From: Phallusia fumigata
Lineage: Eukaryota; Chordata; Ascidiacea; Phlebobranchia; Ascidiidae
Length of the DNA stretch: 25,813 nucleotides
Direction: 5' to 3'
Assembly: GCA_008931825.1 (NCBI GenBank)
Contig: QXVZ01016895.1
Location: 5,690 to 31,502 of the forward strand
The stretch's first letter is position 1. Each line of letters starts with the position of its first letter. The notes below the pieces were generated by a model, which did no database searches, was not told the origin of the DNA, and saw only the letters and a list, made by a program, of their open reading frames with translations. Both the position numbers and the translations under genes were made by a program. Positions 1 to 8,941 of the stretch are shown here, one piece after another.

Positions 1-582
1 AGGGTCATAACTGCGAAACTTTTAAACAGGACAAAAACGAAGTTGTCGCTTTAAAGGGCGAACCGTAAAGGGAAAAAACACTTCGTGGTCGAATATGTAA
101 CACTGATGGTGCACGATTGACAGCAACGTTATGTAACACATAAGTTGATCTAAACATTAAAATATCGAGCCTTCAATCGGTGAGCCACAACTGTGAATCA
201 TATTTAAAGTGCAAGTCATAATTGCGTAACCATTAGATACGGCAAAGCTTTTAGAGGTCTTTTTTGGTCTGCGGAAAACTTGGGAAATTTCCAGATCTAC
301 CAAAGACGTTTTGACAACAAGATATTTAGTTTTTTGACATTCCTTCGTGTAGTCAATTAAAACGAGAAGCATATACCCAGCCAACAGTCTGGTTACATGA
401 AAATGTCGTGCAAACTGCAAAATTAAATGTCTACAAAACATTTTAGGGCCTAATTGGAGGAAGTTTCCAAATTGACTTTTGCTTTTCATTTCTTAACAAA
501 GCAAAACAGCTTTTCTCAAAAGGCACAGTACCCAATAAAAAATATTTTTTTGAATAAAAACGTTTTTTCCCCCCTAACTTAC
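1..582. other. INTS13 intron 7 (partial), no other gene seen
   Basis: This AT-rich non-coding sequence lies between the donor at 582 and the window edge. The next expected family block (an HML-SHGGE-like stretch) is not present in any frame, so exon 8 lies outside. Minus-strand open frames here have no recognisable similarity. Confidence 0.7.
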
Positions 583-3500
583 CGGTTTGCAAAAAGTTAG
601 TGAGGCATAACGATGGGCGACTGTTGACGTCGACAGGACTGATGCGAGCTGCTCCTGTGCAGTGGTACAGCTCTGAAAGCAAAATCACATGGGTAAAATT
701 TAAGACAAAATTTCCGGCCGAATGTTCCAAAATATATTGCAAAATTAGATACCCATAAAACACCGATATAATACCATTTGGCAACAGTATGCAGCGCATT
801 CAAACCAATAACCAATTTTATACATTTTTTTGGTTTAAAAACATGGATCTAGTTTTAAAACCTGCAAACTTGTGCCTTCATGTAAATGACTCTGTAGTCC
901 TGTTTATATTGTGTATTGAAACTGCTTAGCACTTGTTTTACACGCCGGTAACCTAATGAGATTATCCTTGTGGTTGGAGGTGCCTAAAGCTACAGCAACA
1001 AACCTGACATTTACTAACTGAAAGATGTATCTAAGCACATCCAACCAGAGATCTTATCCTCGTCAGGGCAAATACCAAACACCTAAAGATATACGCATGT
1101 CAAGATAATGAGTTCTGTGTTTGGTTTTGAGACGTGAACCTGAGTTTACGTGACACGTACTGTTAGGTAAAATTAAAATTAGATATGAATTACGTTTGAT
1201 ACATTACTTTCAGATCGACTTTGCATTTTAACAAGGGAATGAGTTTGCAATAAAAGAGTTTGAGAAAATTACAGGAAGTACGACAATCATTTGTCAACCT
1301 CCGAAAGCAATTAAAGCTTTACCTGTATACTACATTTTTATACTGTATGTTTCCTTTTGTTGATGCGATTACAGGATACTAATTCAGTATTCAAATTGAT
1401 GATCTACGTATGATGTATCCTAAAACACCTAACGCCTATTTTTGTAGATCTGATAATGTGTCCCCTTTAGAAACGAGGGCCGACAGTTCTATTTGAAGCT
1501 TTGTTTTACCATTTGCATTAATTTTCGGCGTGCACCACTTCAGCAGCATAGTTGAGTTGAGTTCTCCATCGCTTTTTGCGCTGTTAGCATCGTTAGGTAA
1601 AGTTCCAGGCAGACGACGATGTAGAAGCAAGACGTCGTAATTCGCTGAGCTGTTGGCGTGTTGCTCTTCCTGTGCAGGAAAATGGCATCTCAGGTTACGA
1701 CTCAATTGTAAACAATGCAACAAAAACATGTATTTTGGAAATTTGGTTGGAAAAGAAATTGGAATAACCAAACACTGCCGGGGTATACCATGTGCCGTTA
1801 TTGATACTTTTGTGTATAAAACACGAACTCGACTGTGAAATCGACCTACTATGTGCATTGTCTTCCACAAAACCACAAATTGACATCAGATTTCAAAGAA
1901 ACAGCCCGATCCTTCCCATTGATGTGTGATATTGAAATACATGTTGGCAAAAACATTTTTTGAGGAGGGGGGGGGCATTTAACAAAATAATGTCAAGCTT
2001 GCCAAGCTTTCGTTGCTTCTAATGTGTTGGAAAATTCCTAAGCGCATGAAGACTTTAATTGAATTTAGTTTAGAATAAATTTGAATTTTTTTGTCTAATG
2101 CTCGGGTAAGTCCATGCGATTGCTCGACCGAGCGCCGAGCATCAAAAATTGCGATGCTCGGTACCGAGTACTCGGGTTCTGGCTCGGTTCAGCCCATCCC
2201 TATAGTAGCTCTGTCAGGGTACAGCTTCCCACTGTCTCGTTTACAAAACTAATACACATAAAACACCACCACTGACCTTCATGGGAATTCCTGTAATGCT
2301 TGTGACCGACAAATCGTAATGGTGACGTAACAGGTTGAGCATACGATTCGCTACAGCGATTCCGTGTCTGGTAGCTTTCACGTTGTGTGATTCGGCCACC
2401 ACCTTGGGGTTGCTTGTCATTTCGACTGGGGCACTTTCTGTGATTTGGCAATCGGATCCAAACGGTTTGACGTGAACAAGCACCAAGTTCAGGTTGTCTA
2501 TTGGCAGCATTCTGTTAAATATCGGAATGTTATTACGCTAAAGACAGACGGTAAAGACTACACTTTCTATAAAGATGACGTAAATATAATTGGGATATGT
2601 AATTCCATGGGTTAGGAAAAGCGATGAGTCATTTGTTTTTGAATCGGTAAAGTGATTTGGCCATGCAATTTTGATGAGTCAGCAAAAAATGGAACTGTAT
2701 AATTCTTCTGCTAAGAATAAACTTTTATGTAGCCATACAGCAATAAGATTCATAGACACGCAAAATGTAAAGTTTTAACATAAAAAAACGCAGTATATCG
2801 AAACAAAGAATTGGCTGACTGGCACAAGATATGGGTACAGCGAGGTTGAATGAGGTAACCGTGAAAAACGTCGTTCCATACACTGTTTAAGTTAACATGA
2901 AACGTTTTAACACAATTAGCGCGGTTTTGCGCAAGAGATTGCATAGTACAAAGGAGGTAAAGTATTTAGAAACGTATACTTGACCACACTGTAATTCCCT
3001 GTTTTAGCAAATTTGAAAACGAAAATATGACGACACGTAATTACGTTTTGAAAGTTTGAGCGCCTGTGCGGCAAAATTGTGGGAATAAAGTTCTCTTTTG
3101 ACCTTACTTTAACCGCGAAATTGTGATTGACTAAAGTTAGTGTAAGAAAGTAAAAGTTGGACAGTTAATCGCTTTATCACAGGATTAAGGTGGGGTTACG
3201 ATTAGAAAGTTGGGTCAGTTTTATGTTGGTGTTTTGACATTGCAACTACAAGCATACCTTTTTGCCCACACCTTGTCATTCAGATAACGCCTGCGTATTG
3301 CCTTACGTTGCGTAGAATTAATTTCAGCCAGCTGTAAAATTACCTTGCACATTTAAATCAACACATTAACCACAACACCACCTTCGCTGACTTGAGGACA
3401 TTGCCAATCGATTTGGGGATTCCCTGAGACCAATTAGCGACAAGTCTGTTACAGGGGCATAAAAATCGATAACCTGACCACGTGTGATGAGCAAATTACC

Positions 3501-5482
3501 CGCTGGACTTGACAGCTAATTCACAGTGTTTTGAAACGGCGTCGGCAACGCATTCTTCCAATGCTCGTCTGTGCGTGTCGCTGCAAATAAAATTGGTTTG
3601 GTTGGTGTTGGGTTAACTTTTCTTCACTTCGTGACAGAAACGGTGTAATACTGGAACAGTAGCAATCAAAAAACCGGAATAAGATCAGAATTTAAAACTA
3701 TTTGAAATTGAGATTGGGGTTAATAGCGTTTTGTTTAGCATTATATGAAGGGGAACTGTCCAACCAAAAGAGGGCTATGTTGACAGTCTGACTAGCGGCA
3801 AAATTTTTTGACGTATGCACAAAGAAAATAGTTTCAAAGCAGTTTTAGTAGGTCCTAGTACTCTTTTTAGGTACTTTGCTAACCTAACTAACCCACAGTT
3901 TTAAGAGACTTGAAACAATTAGTTTAACTATAAGCCCCAAGAATGTTATGCAATAAGTAAACAGGCACCAAGACAAGATATGCATCCTACTAAATAATAG
4001 TATAATCCCAAATATGTACCACACTATGTAAAAAAAGTTGTGCTTCAAAGGATATAAATTCTTTGCTTTTATTTTAATTTAAAATTAATCCAACCAGATG
4101 TTGTTGCAATATGCTGTAATAATTGCTTGGCTGTTTATAAAACTAAACAATCATGCTTACTTTTTCAGTTGAGTGATACATATTATTCTTCCGCTGTTTG
4201 TGATTTTGCCACTATTTTTCTGGTCCGGTAAATTCTTTTGCTGACATGGAGTCATTTCACAAAGCGCCTCAACGGCAGAAACAAGGCCGAGCATCACGCT
4301 ACAGTCGGGCTTTTTCAGTGGAGGACCAACTGATGCCAGCGACCTCATCAGCTACATTTCAATTGGATGAAGCATTATATAAAGTCACAGATCAATTAGA
4401 CAGTGAGTTATATTTTTTATGTGATAAAAATAATTTTAATCAATTTAACACCGTGGAAAGGTTTAACTAACTAGTTTTCTAATTACTCAACTAAAACATG
4501 ACATCGGCAATGCAAAAATGGAATAAAACCAAATGAAATTATTCCATGAAATATTTTGAATGCAAATATACATGCTTCTATCTGGNCAACTGATGCCAGC
4601 GACCTCATCAGCTACATTTCAATTGGATGAAGCATTGTATAAAGTCACAAATCAATTAGACAGTGAGTTATATTTTTTATGTGATAAAAATAATTTTAAT
4701 CAATTTAACACCATGGAAAGGTTTAACTAACTAGTTTTACTTTTTAATTACTAAACTAAAACATGACATGGGCAATGCAAAAATGGAATAAAACTAAATG
4801 AAATTTTTCCATGAAATATTTTGAAAGCAAATATACTTGCTTCTATCTGGGTTATAAACATTTTTAAAGATATTTACAACATTTATTTGAAACAGTTGGT
4901 AACAGTAATAGGACACAAGATTTTTAAAATTAAAAGAAAGTGTTTGTCAAACTTTACCCACATGAGCCATGGTTTGTTCATCCTCAGACCAAGTGTTAAG
5001 AAATTTTGAGGAACTGTCACTGATAATAAATCGCAGAAGTTTGTCAGATGGAAAAATATCCCAAACAATGCGACAATATTCACAGAGGGCTTCCATACAT
5101 GAAGACCATAGGGATTTTGAAACAGGTGCAAGGGGTACGACACCCTGTAATGAAAAGAAGTTTGGGGCTTCAATAAGAACAAAGTTGAATACCCCAAAAG
5201 TATTATAAAGCATGTGAAAACAAGCTTTCTGTACTGAAAAGCCACAGAAACTTTCTTGGTCTGAGATACGAAGGTAAAATTCAAGATGGTTGCACAATTT
5301 AGGCAAAACCTAATAAATAGTTGGCTTGTATCATTAAGCAAAAACATGTGTTATTGGTTTGTTACCTGTGGTCTTGATTTAGATGAAAAATCAAAGTCCA
5401 CCATTTGCTTTGATGACTCAAACATTGCCTGGCCATGATCCAGGACAAAAACTGTTTTGTGATCAATTCCAAACATCGACAT
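1..5482 (-). CDS. INTS13: Integrator complex subunit 13 / Asunder, 5' half (7 coding exons, continues beyond the left edge)
   Basis: The minus-strand coding exons are 5366-5482, 4962-5144, 4161-4351, 3500-3580, 2277-2511, 1510-1669 and 583-672. All have GT-AG borders and compatible phases, and together they encode about 352 residues; human INTS13 has about 706. The order and spacing of conserved blocks match the family: HKTVFVLDHGQAMFE at the start, VVPLAPVSKSLW, EYCRIVWDIFP, ASVGPPLKKPDC, GRIICIT, NLVLVHVKPFG, SITGIPMK, EEQHANSSANYDV, LKWCTP and CTGAARISPVDVNSRPS. These cover the von Willebrand A-like N-terminal domain and part of the beta-barrel region. INTS13 belongs to the INTS10-13-14 module of Integrator, which cleaves nascent snRNAs and attenuated mRNAs in the nucleus. 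The fly protein Asunder is also linked to dynein at the nuclear envelope. No later exon is recognisable in bases 1-560, so the 3' half is outside the window. An assembly join at 4586 duplicates the 5' edge of exon 3. The family call is secure; function is inferred from the family. Confidence 0.95.
583..672 (-). CDS. INTS13: INTS13 coding exon 7
   Basis: The exon encodes LYHCTGAARISPVDVNSRPS followed by LCLTNFLQT, with phase-1 joins at both ends. The acceptor is GATTTTGCTTTCAG and the donor GTAAGT. It matches human ELHYCTGAYRISPVDVNSRP and CLTNFLLNG. This is the last exon recognised inside the window. Confidence 0.93.
673..1509. other. INTS13 intron 6
   Basis: This 837-base intron has GT and AG at its ends on the minus strand. 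I see no repeat, RNA gene or conserved block in it. Confidence 0.75.
1510..1669 (-). CDS. INTS13: INTS13 coding exon 6
   Basis: The exon begins EEQHANSSANYDVLLLH, a near-identical family signature, and ends LLKWCTPKINAN with donor GTAAAA in phase 1. The middle (about residues 15-40 of the exon, rich in Gly, Pro, Asn and Ser) is variable, as it is in vertebrates. The acceptor is TTTTCCTGCACAG. The reading frame stays open about 72 bases past the donor without family similarity, so the donor at 1509 is preferred. Confidence 0.92.
2098..2215. repeat. Palindrome-rich GCTCGG repeat inside INTS13 intron 5
   Basis: About 118 bases with a recurrent GCTCGG/CCGAGC motif. They include a perfect 12-base palindrome CTCGGTACCGAG (2157-2168) and a 9-base inverted repeat CCGAGCATC / GATGCTCGG (2135-2143 and 2153-2161) with a 9-base loop. 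The base composition is clearly more GC-rich than the surrounding intron. It looks like a fragment or end of a non-autonomous DNA transposon, but I cannot name the family. Confidence 0.5.
2277..2511 (-). CDS. INTS13: INTS13 coding exon 5
   Basis: The exon encodes MLPIDNLNLVLVHVKPFG, SAPVEMTSNPKVVAE, VKATRHGIAVANRMLNLL and HHYDLSVTSITGIPMK. It matches the human run from LVLIHTYPVG to TTITNIPMK. The acceptor is ATTTAACAG and the donor GTCAGT, ending in phase 0. Confidence 0.93.
2512..4160. other. INTS13 introns 4 and 3, around exon 4
   Basis: Intron 4 (2512-3499, 988 bases) and intron 3 (3581-4160, 580 bases) are AT-rich. Apart from exon 4 at 3500-3580 they show no coding similarity. The minus-strand frame at 2750-2944 matches nothing in INTS13 and is skipped by the spliced frame. 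Confidence 0.7.
3500..3580 (-). CDS. INTS13: INTS13 coding exon 4
   Basis: This short exon of 81 bases has no ATG and is found only by splicing and homology. It reads DTHRRALEECVADAVSKHCE then LAVKSSG. It matches human SDSHVRMLEDCVQETIHEHNK in position and pattern. The acceptor is TTTTATTTGCAG, the donor GTAATT, and it is phase 2 at both joins. The first base completes an Asn codon with exon 3. Confidence 0.88.
4161..4351 (-). CDS. INTS13: INTS13 coding exon 3
   Basis: The exon encodes LMRSLASVGPPLKKPDC, GLVSAVEALCEMTP and NSGRIICITQLK, and ends in phase 2 at donor GTAAGC. These are the conserved VWA-domain core blocks, equivalent to human AVGPPNP, GLVAAVETLCKIT and NRGRIICIT. The acceptor and first 25 bases of the exon occur again at 4587-4611, beyond the N at 4586. 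That second copy is best read as an unmerged contig overlap, not a second exon. Confidence 0.92.
4327..4850. repeat. Imperfect direct repeat across a single-N join (copies 4327-4585 and 4587-4850)
   Basis: The two copies are 259 and 264 bases long and are separated only by the N at 4586. They differ by about ten substitutions and a small indel (for example CATTATATAA against CATTGTATAA, and CACCGTGG against CACCATGG). The repeat covers the 5' edge of INTS13 exon 3 and the intron upstream of it. This is the expected signature of two allelic contig ends placed side by side instead of merged. Confidence 0.85.
4962..5144 (-). CDS. INTS13: INTS13 coding exon 2
   Basis: The exon encodes 61 residues, GVVPLAPVSKSLWSSCMEA through EDEQTMAH. 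The acceptor is TTTTCATTACAG and the donor GTGGGT, and both ends are phase 0. The donor at 4961 is chosen because it joins exon 3 in frame (AH then LMRSLASVG), matching the human spacing between EDQN and LAAVGPP. A GGTAAAG one base further on would break the frame. Confidence 0.92.
5366..5482 (-). CDS. INTS13: INTS13 coding exon 1 (start codon)
   Basis: The exon encodes 39 residues starting MSMFGIDHKTVFVLDHGQ and ending SKSRPQ, phase 0, with donor GTAAC at 5365. It corresponds to the human N-terminus, which has SHKTVFVVDH. The ATG at 5482 is preferred over the in-frame ATG at 5476 only because it is upstream; either is possible. The VLDHG stretch sits where canonical VWA domains carry a metal-binding DxSxS motif, and that motif is degenerate here, as in the family. 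Confidence 0.9.
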
Positions 5483-5532
5483 TTTACCGTCTATTGAGTT
5501 TATCAATAATAAATAGAGCCTACATATCTCGA

Positions 5533-5556
5533 CTTGACAAAGGAAAAAAATAACAG
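5533..5556 (-). promoter_or_regulatory. Unpaired 3' splice acceptor upstream of the INTS13 start codon
   Basis: Read on the minus strand, a tract of seven T then CCTTTGT leads to CAAG, about 50 bases before the INTS13 ATG at 5482. It resembles a 3' splice site. It could close a 5'-UTR intron or be a spliced-leader trans-splicing acceptor, which many tunicate genes have. No partner donor is identified, so the role is inference. Confidence 0.3.
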
Positions 5557-6592
5557 CACATTTTTTAGGCCCTTGATATAAAACAATTGCAACAAAACGT
5601 ATAGGCCCAGAGCCAGCAAAAAAACATGTAAAAAGGGGACTAACGTCTTTTCGTAAGGATTTTGACAGTAAATTCCGTAAAGAAAATCAAATGCACTTCT
5701 CGTTTTTAAAAGAAAAAATAAATCATCTTGTTTTCCATTTCGGTGCTTTCCCTGGCAGTAGTAAAATTAACATTTCTCTCATCCATTTTAGTTTAAAAGT
5801 TCTTTTTAAGTTTTTCAGCACCCTTTTGCAGTAGTTGTATTCAGAAATAAATAAATAGTTTTTGATTAGAACTGTCATTGATTTATAACATTAATACCTT
5901 TTAAACCTCGGGGTTTAATTCATGTGTTCCTATAGCTAAGCACATTTTATTCATAGTTTTTTTACAGTGCAATCAATAAGTGTGATTAAAAATGCACAAA
6001 CACAACGTTTATTGCTATAAACTTGCAAGTTACAATTATAGATTGCAATATGAGCGCAGTTTGCGGTTTGGGCTCACTGTACACCGTGATTTGTTCGCGA
6101 GTCGTGTCAGTTGCGAAAAACTTGTCGCCGTCACGGTGCGGTAATTGCGGATTTTAATGTTTACCTGCAACACCGCCAAGCTTGTAATAGGTTTCCGGAG
6201 TCGCTGCTAGCGTGATAGTTAACTTATCAAATGCGCGAACAGCGAGAAAATAAAAAATGGGGTAAGGTACAAATACATTTGGGGTTAATTTTTGTGAATT
6301 TGTGCGTGCTGCAAGCTGGTGAGTCAATCAATGCGCTATGGTTGTATTGCACGCGACAGTGCTTGCTTACACGCGGAATCAAGGCCTTAACACGTGCGCA
6401 TGTAAGAAAAGTGGTTTTACACGCGCGAGATCTTGTCGCAAAACTACACCACCCTGCTGACTGACAACGTCAACCGCAGGCTGCGTCATTTAAATTTGCA
6501 AAACTGCAAATGTTAGTCATGTAGTCTTTTGCTCTGACTTGAACAAAATCGTGACAAAGCATTGTTTCTGGGAATTCAGATTTTTTAATTTT

Positions 6593-6640
6593 ATCTCTCT
6601 CTAATTTTATCTTTAATTTTATTATATCTCTCTCTCTCTG
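6593..6640. repeat. CT-rich simple repeat
   Basis: Two short (TC)n runs alternate with TAATTTTATC-like words, so a pyrimidine-rich microsatellite sits between the two divergent genes. Confidence 0.8.
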
Positions 6641-7056
6641 CCTGTGTCAAACTAATTTGACTGCTAGAATTTGCATCAACAAATAAAAAATTTTAAAATT
6701 TGCAGATGACCTGTGCAGTGAGTAATGGTTAAAAGCCTGGTGTAGAACCTGTTTAAGTTTAAAAAATTAAAAACATAATGATAAAACAAGGCAGAGCAAG
6801 TCAATAGGATAATCACCATGTTGTTGGATTTTCTGCAGTATCAGCTAAAAATTAGATGAGTCATTGATTGTTCAACTATTTTAGTTTTCCATTTGTGATT
6901 GCATCAGGGCACACAAAATACTAGTAGTCTGGTGTCTGTCATGGTTTAGACCTTAAAAGGAAAATAACTTCAGTCGATAATCTAATACAAGGCATGTTGC
7001 ACTTCTTTTAAAAAACAGTTCCTAATGTTGTTTTGTTACTTGCAGTTGCATACAAT

Positions 7057-7116
7057 ACATTAAACACCCTTAGTATTAGCTGATTTACATTAAACACCCT
7101 TAATTGTAACTGATTA
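7057..7116. repeat. Tandem duplication of a 30-base unit
   Basis: Two adjacent 30-base copies both begin ACATTAAACACCCTTA and end in CTGATT plus one base, with a few substitutions in the second half of the unit. It lies about 160-215 bases upstream of the FKBP-like start codon, so it would fall in the 5' UTR or proximal promoter. Confidence 0.8.
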
Positions 7117-7273
7117 GTTGAAAGGCAAGAAACATCATTTTTACTCATTACAGGATTTTTAGTAGTTGGTTAGTCAGCAAGTGACATATGTGTGTGGTTT
7201 AATGTGTTTTTTTATGTTATAAATGCATTAAACTACTGATTTCCTATGTTGAAGGGTAATTAATTTGTAAAAT

Positions 7274-8116
7274 ATGTATTGGAAAGTGACAAAATCCCGG
7301 GTTACAACTGGGGAAAGTTTTTACTGTCCTCATATGTATTCGAAATGTAATATAGTAGTCACGTCTGTAGAATACAAAATTAAGCAGGATGTTACCAAGT
7401 TAACAGATGAAATCACGTTTGGACACAAAGTTAACGCAGAAGTTGAAATTGAACTTGGATTTGGTGAAGGGGACATTTCTGGCATTGTAGACAATTGCCT
7501 TCATGAAATGAAGCCTTCTGAGAGCCAAAGCTTGTCTGTAAACATTGTAAAACCATTTGGAACTTTTTGTGAAGGGGATGTAATTTCTTTTACTATCAAG
7601 CTCGAATCTTTCCGGCAAGCGACACCATTGTACAGAATGACTGCTGATGAATGCCTTAGCATGGCACAGAGGTTAAAAGATGTTGGCACTCGTATGTTTA
7701 AAGATCAAAGGACACACCTTGCAGGGTCATTTTACAGCAAAGCGCTTAAACAGCTCATTGTAATGTCATCGCTTGAAGATTCTCAACTGCAAAATGACAT
7801 GGAGAATCTTCTCGTTGCATGCCATAGTAACCTTGCAGCTTGCCAGTTGAAACAAGGCCTGTACAATAAGGTTGTGGAAAACTGTTCTGACGCATTGGCT
7901 TTGGATTTTAACCATTTGAAAGCGTTGTATCGCCGTTCATCAGCATATCTAGCACTTCAGGACTACGATCGAGCTCAATTGGATGTTGATCATGGTTTGA
8001 GAATTGATCCATCAAACAGGACGTTTCTTTCACTAAAAAATGAGCTAAAAAAACATCGCTTAGTTGAGGATAAATTGTTATCCCAAAGACTTAGTTCAAT
8101 GTTTACCTCTTCCTGA
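7274..8116 (+). CDS. FKBPL: FKBP-like protein with degenerate FKBP domain and three TPR motifs (probable FKBPL)
   Basis: This is an uninterrupted 280-codon frame. An in-frame TAA at 7268-7270, with no AG between it and the ATG, makes 7274 the natural start. Residues about 43-113 resemble the second half of an FKBP fold (EVEIELGFGEGD, CLHEMKPSES, ISFTIKLESF) but lack the aromatic active-site pattern of active prolyl isomerases. Residues about 127-250 form three TPR helices pairs, with the signatures SNLAACQLKQG, HLKALYRRSSAYLAL and LRIDPSNR. The C-terminus, LSQRLSSMF, resembles the ending of vertebrate FKBPL. Human FKBPL is 349 residues and is also encoded by a single coding exon; it binds HSP90 through its TPRs and acts in p21 stability and steroid-receptor complexes. 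FKBP6 is the main alternative, since it also has one FKBP plus TPRs, but the NLAACQL and HLKALYRR blocks fit FKBPL better. Cellular role is inferred from the family. Confidence 0.75.
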   Translation: MYWKVTKSRVTTGESFYCPHMYSKCNIVVTSVEYKIKQDVTKLTDEITFGHKVNAEVEIELGFGEGDISGIVDNCLHEMKPSESQSLSVNIVKPFGTFCEGDVISFTIKLESFRQATPLYRMTADECLSMAQRLKDVGTRMFKDQRTHLAGSFYSKALKQLIVMSSLEDSQLQNDMENLLVACHSNLAACQLKQGLYNKVVENCSDALALDFNHLKALYRRSSAYLALQDYDRAQLDVDHGLRIDPSNRTFLSLKNELKKHRLVEDKLLSQRLSSMFTSS

Positions 8117-8826
8117 TGTGGCAATGAAAATGAAAATTTTTTTTGAAAAAGACTTTTGTGGCAAAATGACAGCCCATTTATGAATATTGAAGAGTTAATG
8201 CCTGTGACTCATTCATTTTTTTCCAGACTTTGTGTACATAACTGCTTTTGAGAAAGTAACTTATGATAAGATAACCTACCAATAAGGTATTTTGGGTTAT
8301 TTTATAGTCACCGGCAACAAAAAATGTGTAAACCAGTGAAAAAAGTGTAAAACAATTCAGGCGAATGTAAAAGTAAATTCTTTATCAAAAAAATTTTTTT
8401 TAGCCAGTTCCAGATGACTGAAATCTAAAACAAAGTGGTAAACTAAATATAAACAATATGTGATTGTGTTGACACATTGACACAAACCTCAGAATTGAGT
8501 TAAAAAAAATATTTTGGACAAAATTGCTTGTTCATGTAAAAATTTTGTCTTCAAATCTTTACGTTATGTAACCCAAATTTCTCCGAACATCAAAAAACTT
8601 AGCACAGTTTCCAAGAAAGCATTTAATCTATAGCCCAAGGCAATGACTGCTACCAGCTTTATGTAACTCATGATCCGCTTTTTTCTGTGCTGTCAAAACG
8701 CATCCTCTTTTTCCAATGATAATCTGTGAGCCTGCTGAGCAATCACAGTTGGCACCCAGAACCTGTTGGTGCACAGCAGTGCCCCTATTCGGCCTTCTGA
8801 GATAATCGTTGTTAACTACAGGGGTT
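8117..8826. other. Short intergenic space between FKBPL-like gene and GPHN
   Basis: About 700 bases hold the FKBPL-like 3' UTR and the GPHN 5' flank. I found no canonical AATAAA. The minus-strand open frame at 8628-8921 overlaps GPHN exon 1 antisense and is not called a gene. Confidence 0.6.
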
Positions 8827-8901
8827 ATGGATACTGCAGGTTTTTGGTTGAAAACAGCAAAATTGAACAGAGGAACTGTTGGCACACTGCCATCAACAGA
8901 C

Positions 8902-8941
8902 ATGGATGAAGAACCTACCATTTTCGTCGGTATTTTAACAG
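8902..8941 (+). CDS. GPHN: GPHN coding exon 1 (start codon)
   Basis: The exon encodes [13 protein letters not shown] and one base of the next codon (Val with exon 2), giving the family signature VGILTVSD. The donor is GTATGA. The ATG at 8902 has purine at -3 and G at +4. An in-frame ATG at 8827 would add 25 residues, and the frame is open back to a TAA just before about 8806. Vertebrate gephyrin has about 16 residues before VGVLT, so both starts are plausible. A TGCAG at 8834-8838 could remove the upstream ATG if it is a 5'-UTR acceptor. Confidence 0.87.

Larger units (their letters stand above)
5483..7273. other. Intergenic region between divergent INTS13 and FKBPL-like genes
   Basis: The start codons of INTS13 (minus) and the FKBP-like gene (plus) are 1.8 kb apart and face away from each other, so this space must hold both promoters. 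Bases 6050-6480 are visibly richer in CG dinucleotides than the flanks and may be a promoter area. I see no convincing TATA box. A CT microsatellite (6593-6640) and a 30-base tandem duplication (7057-7116) are listed separately. The open frame at 6231-6464 has no family similarity. Confidence 0.55.

Noticed and set aside
4246-4470. Plus-strand 74-codon open frame beginning MESFHKAP
   Set aside because: It is the antisense shadow of INTS13 exon 3 (4161-4351 minus), which has clear family motifs.
6231-6464. Plus-strand 77-codon open frame in the intergenic region
   Set aside because: No family similarity. It sits in a CG-richer promoter-like stretch where chance open frames are expected.
8628-8921. 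Minus-strand 97-codon open frame with plausible codons
   Set aside because: It overlaps GPHN exon 1 antisense, matches no family I know, and has no supporting splice or regulatory context.
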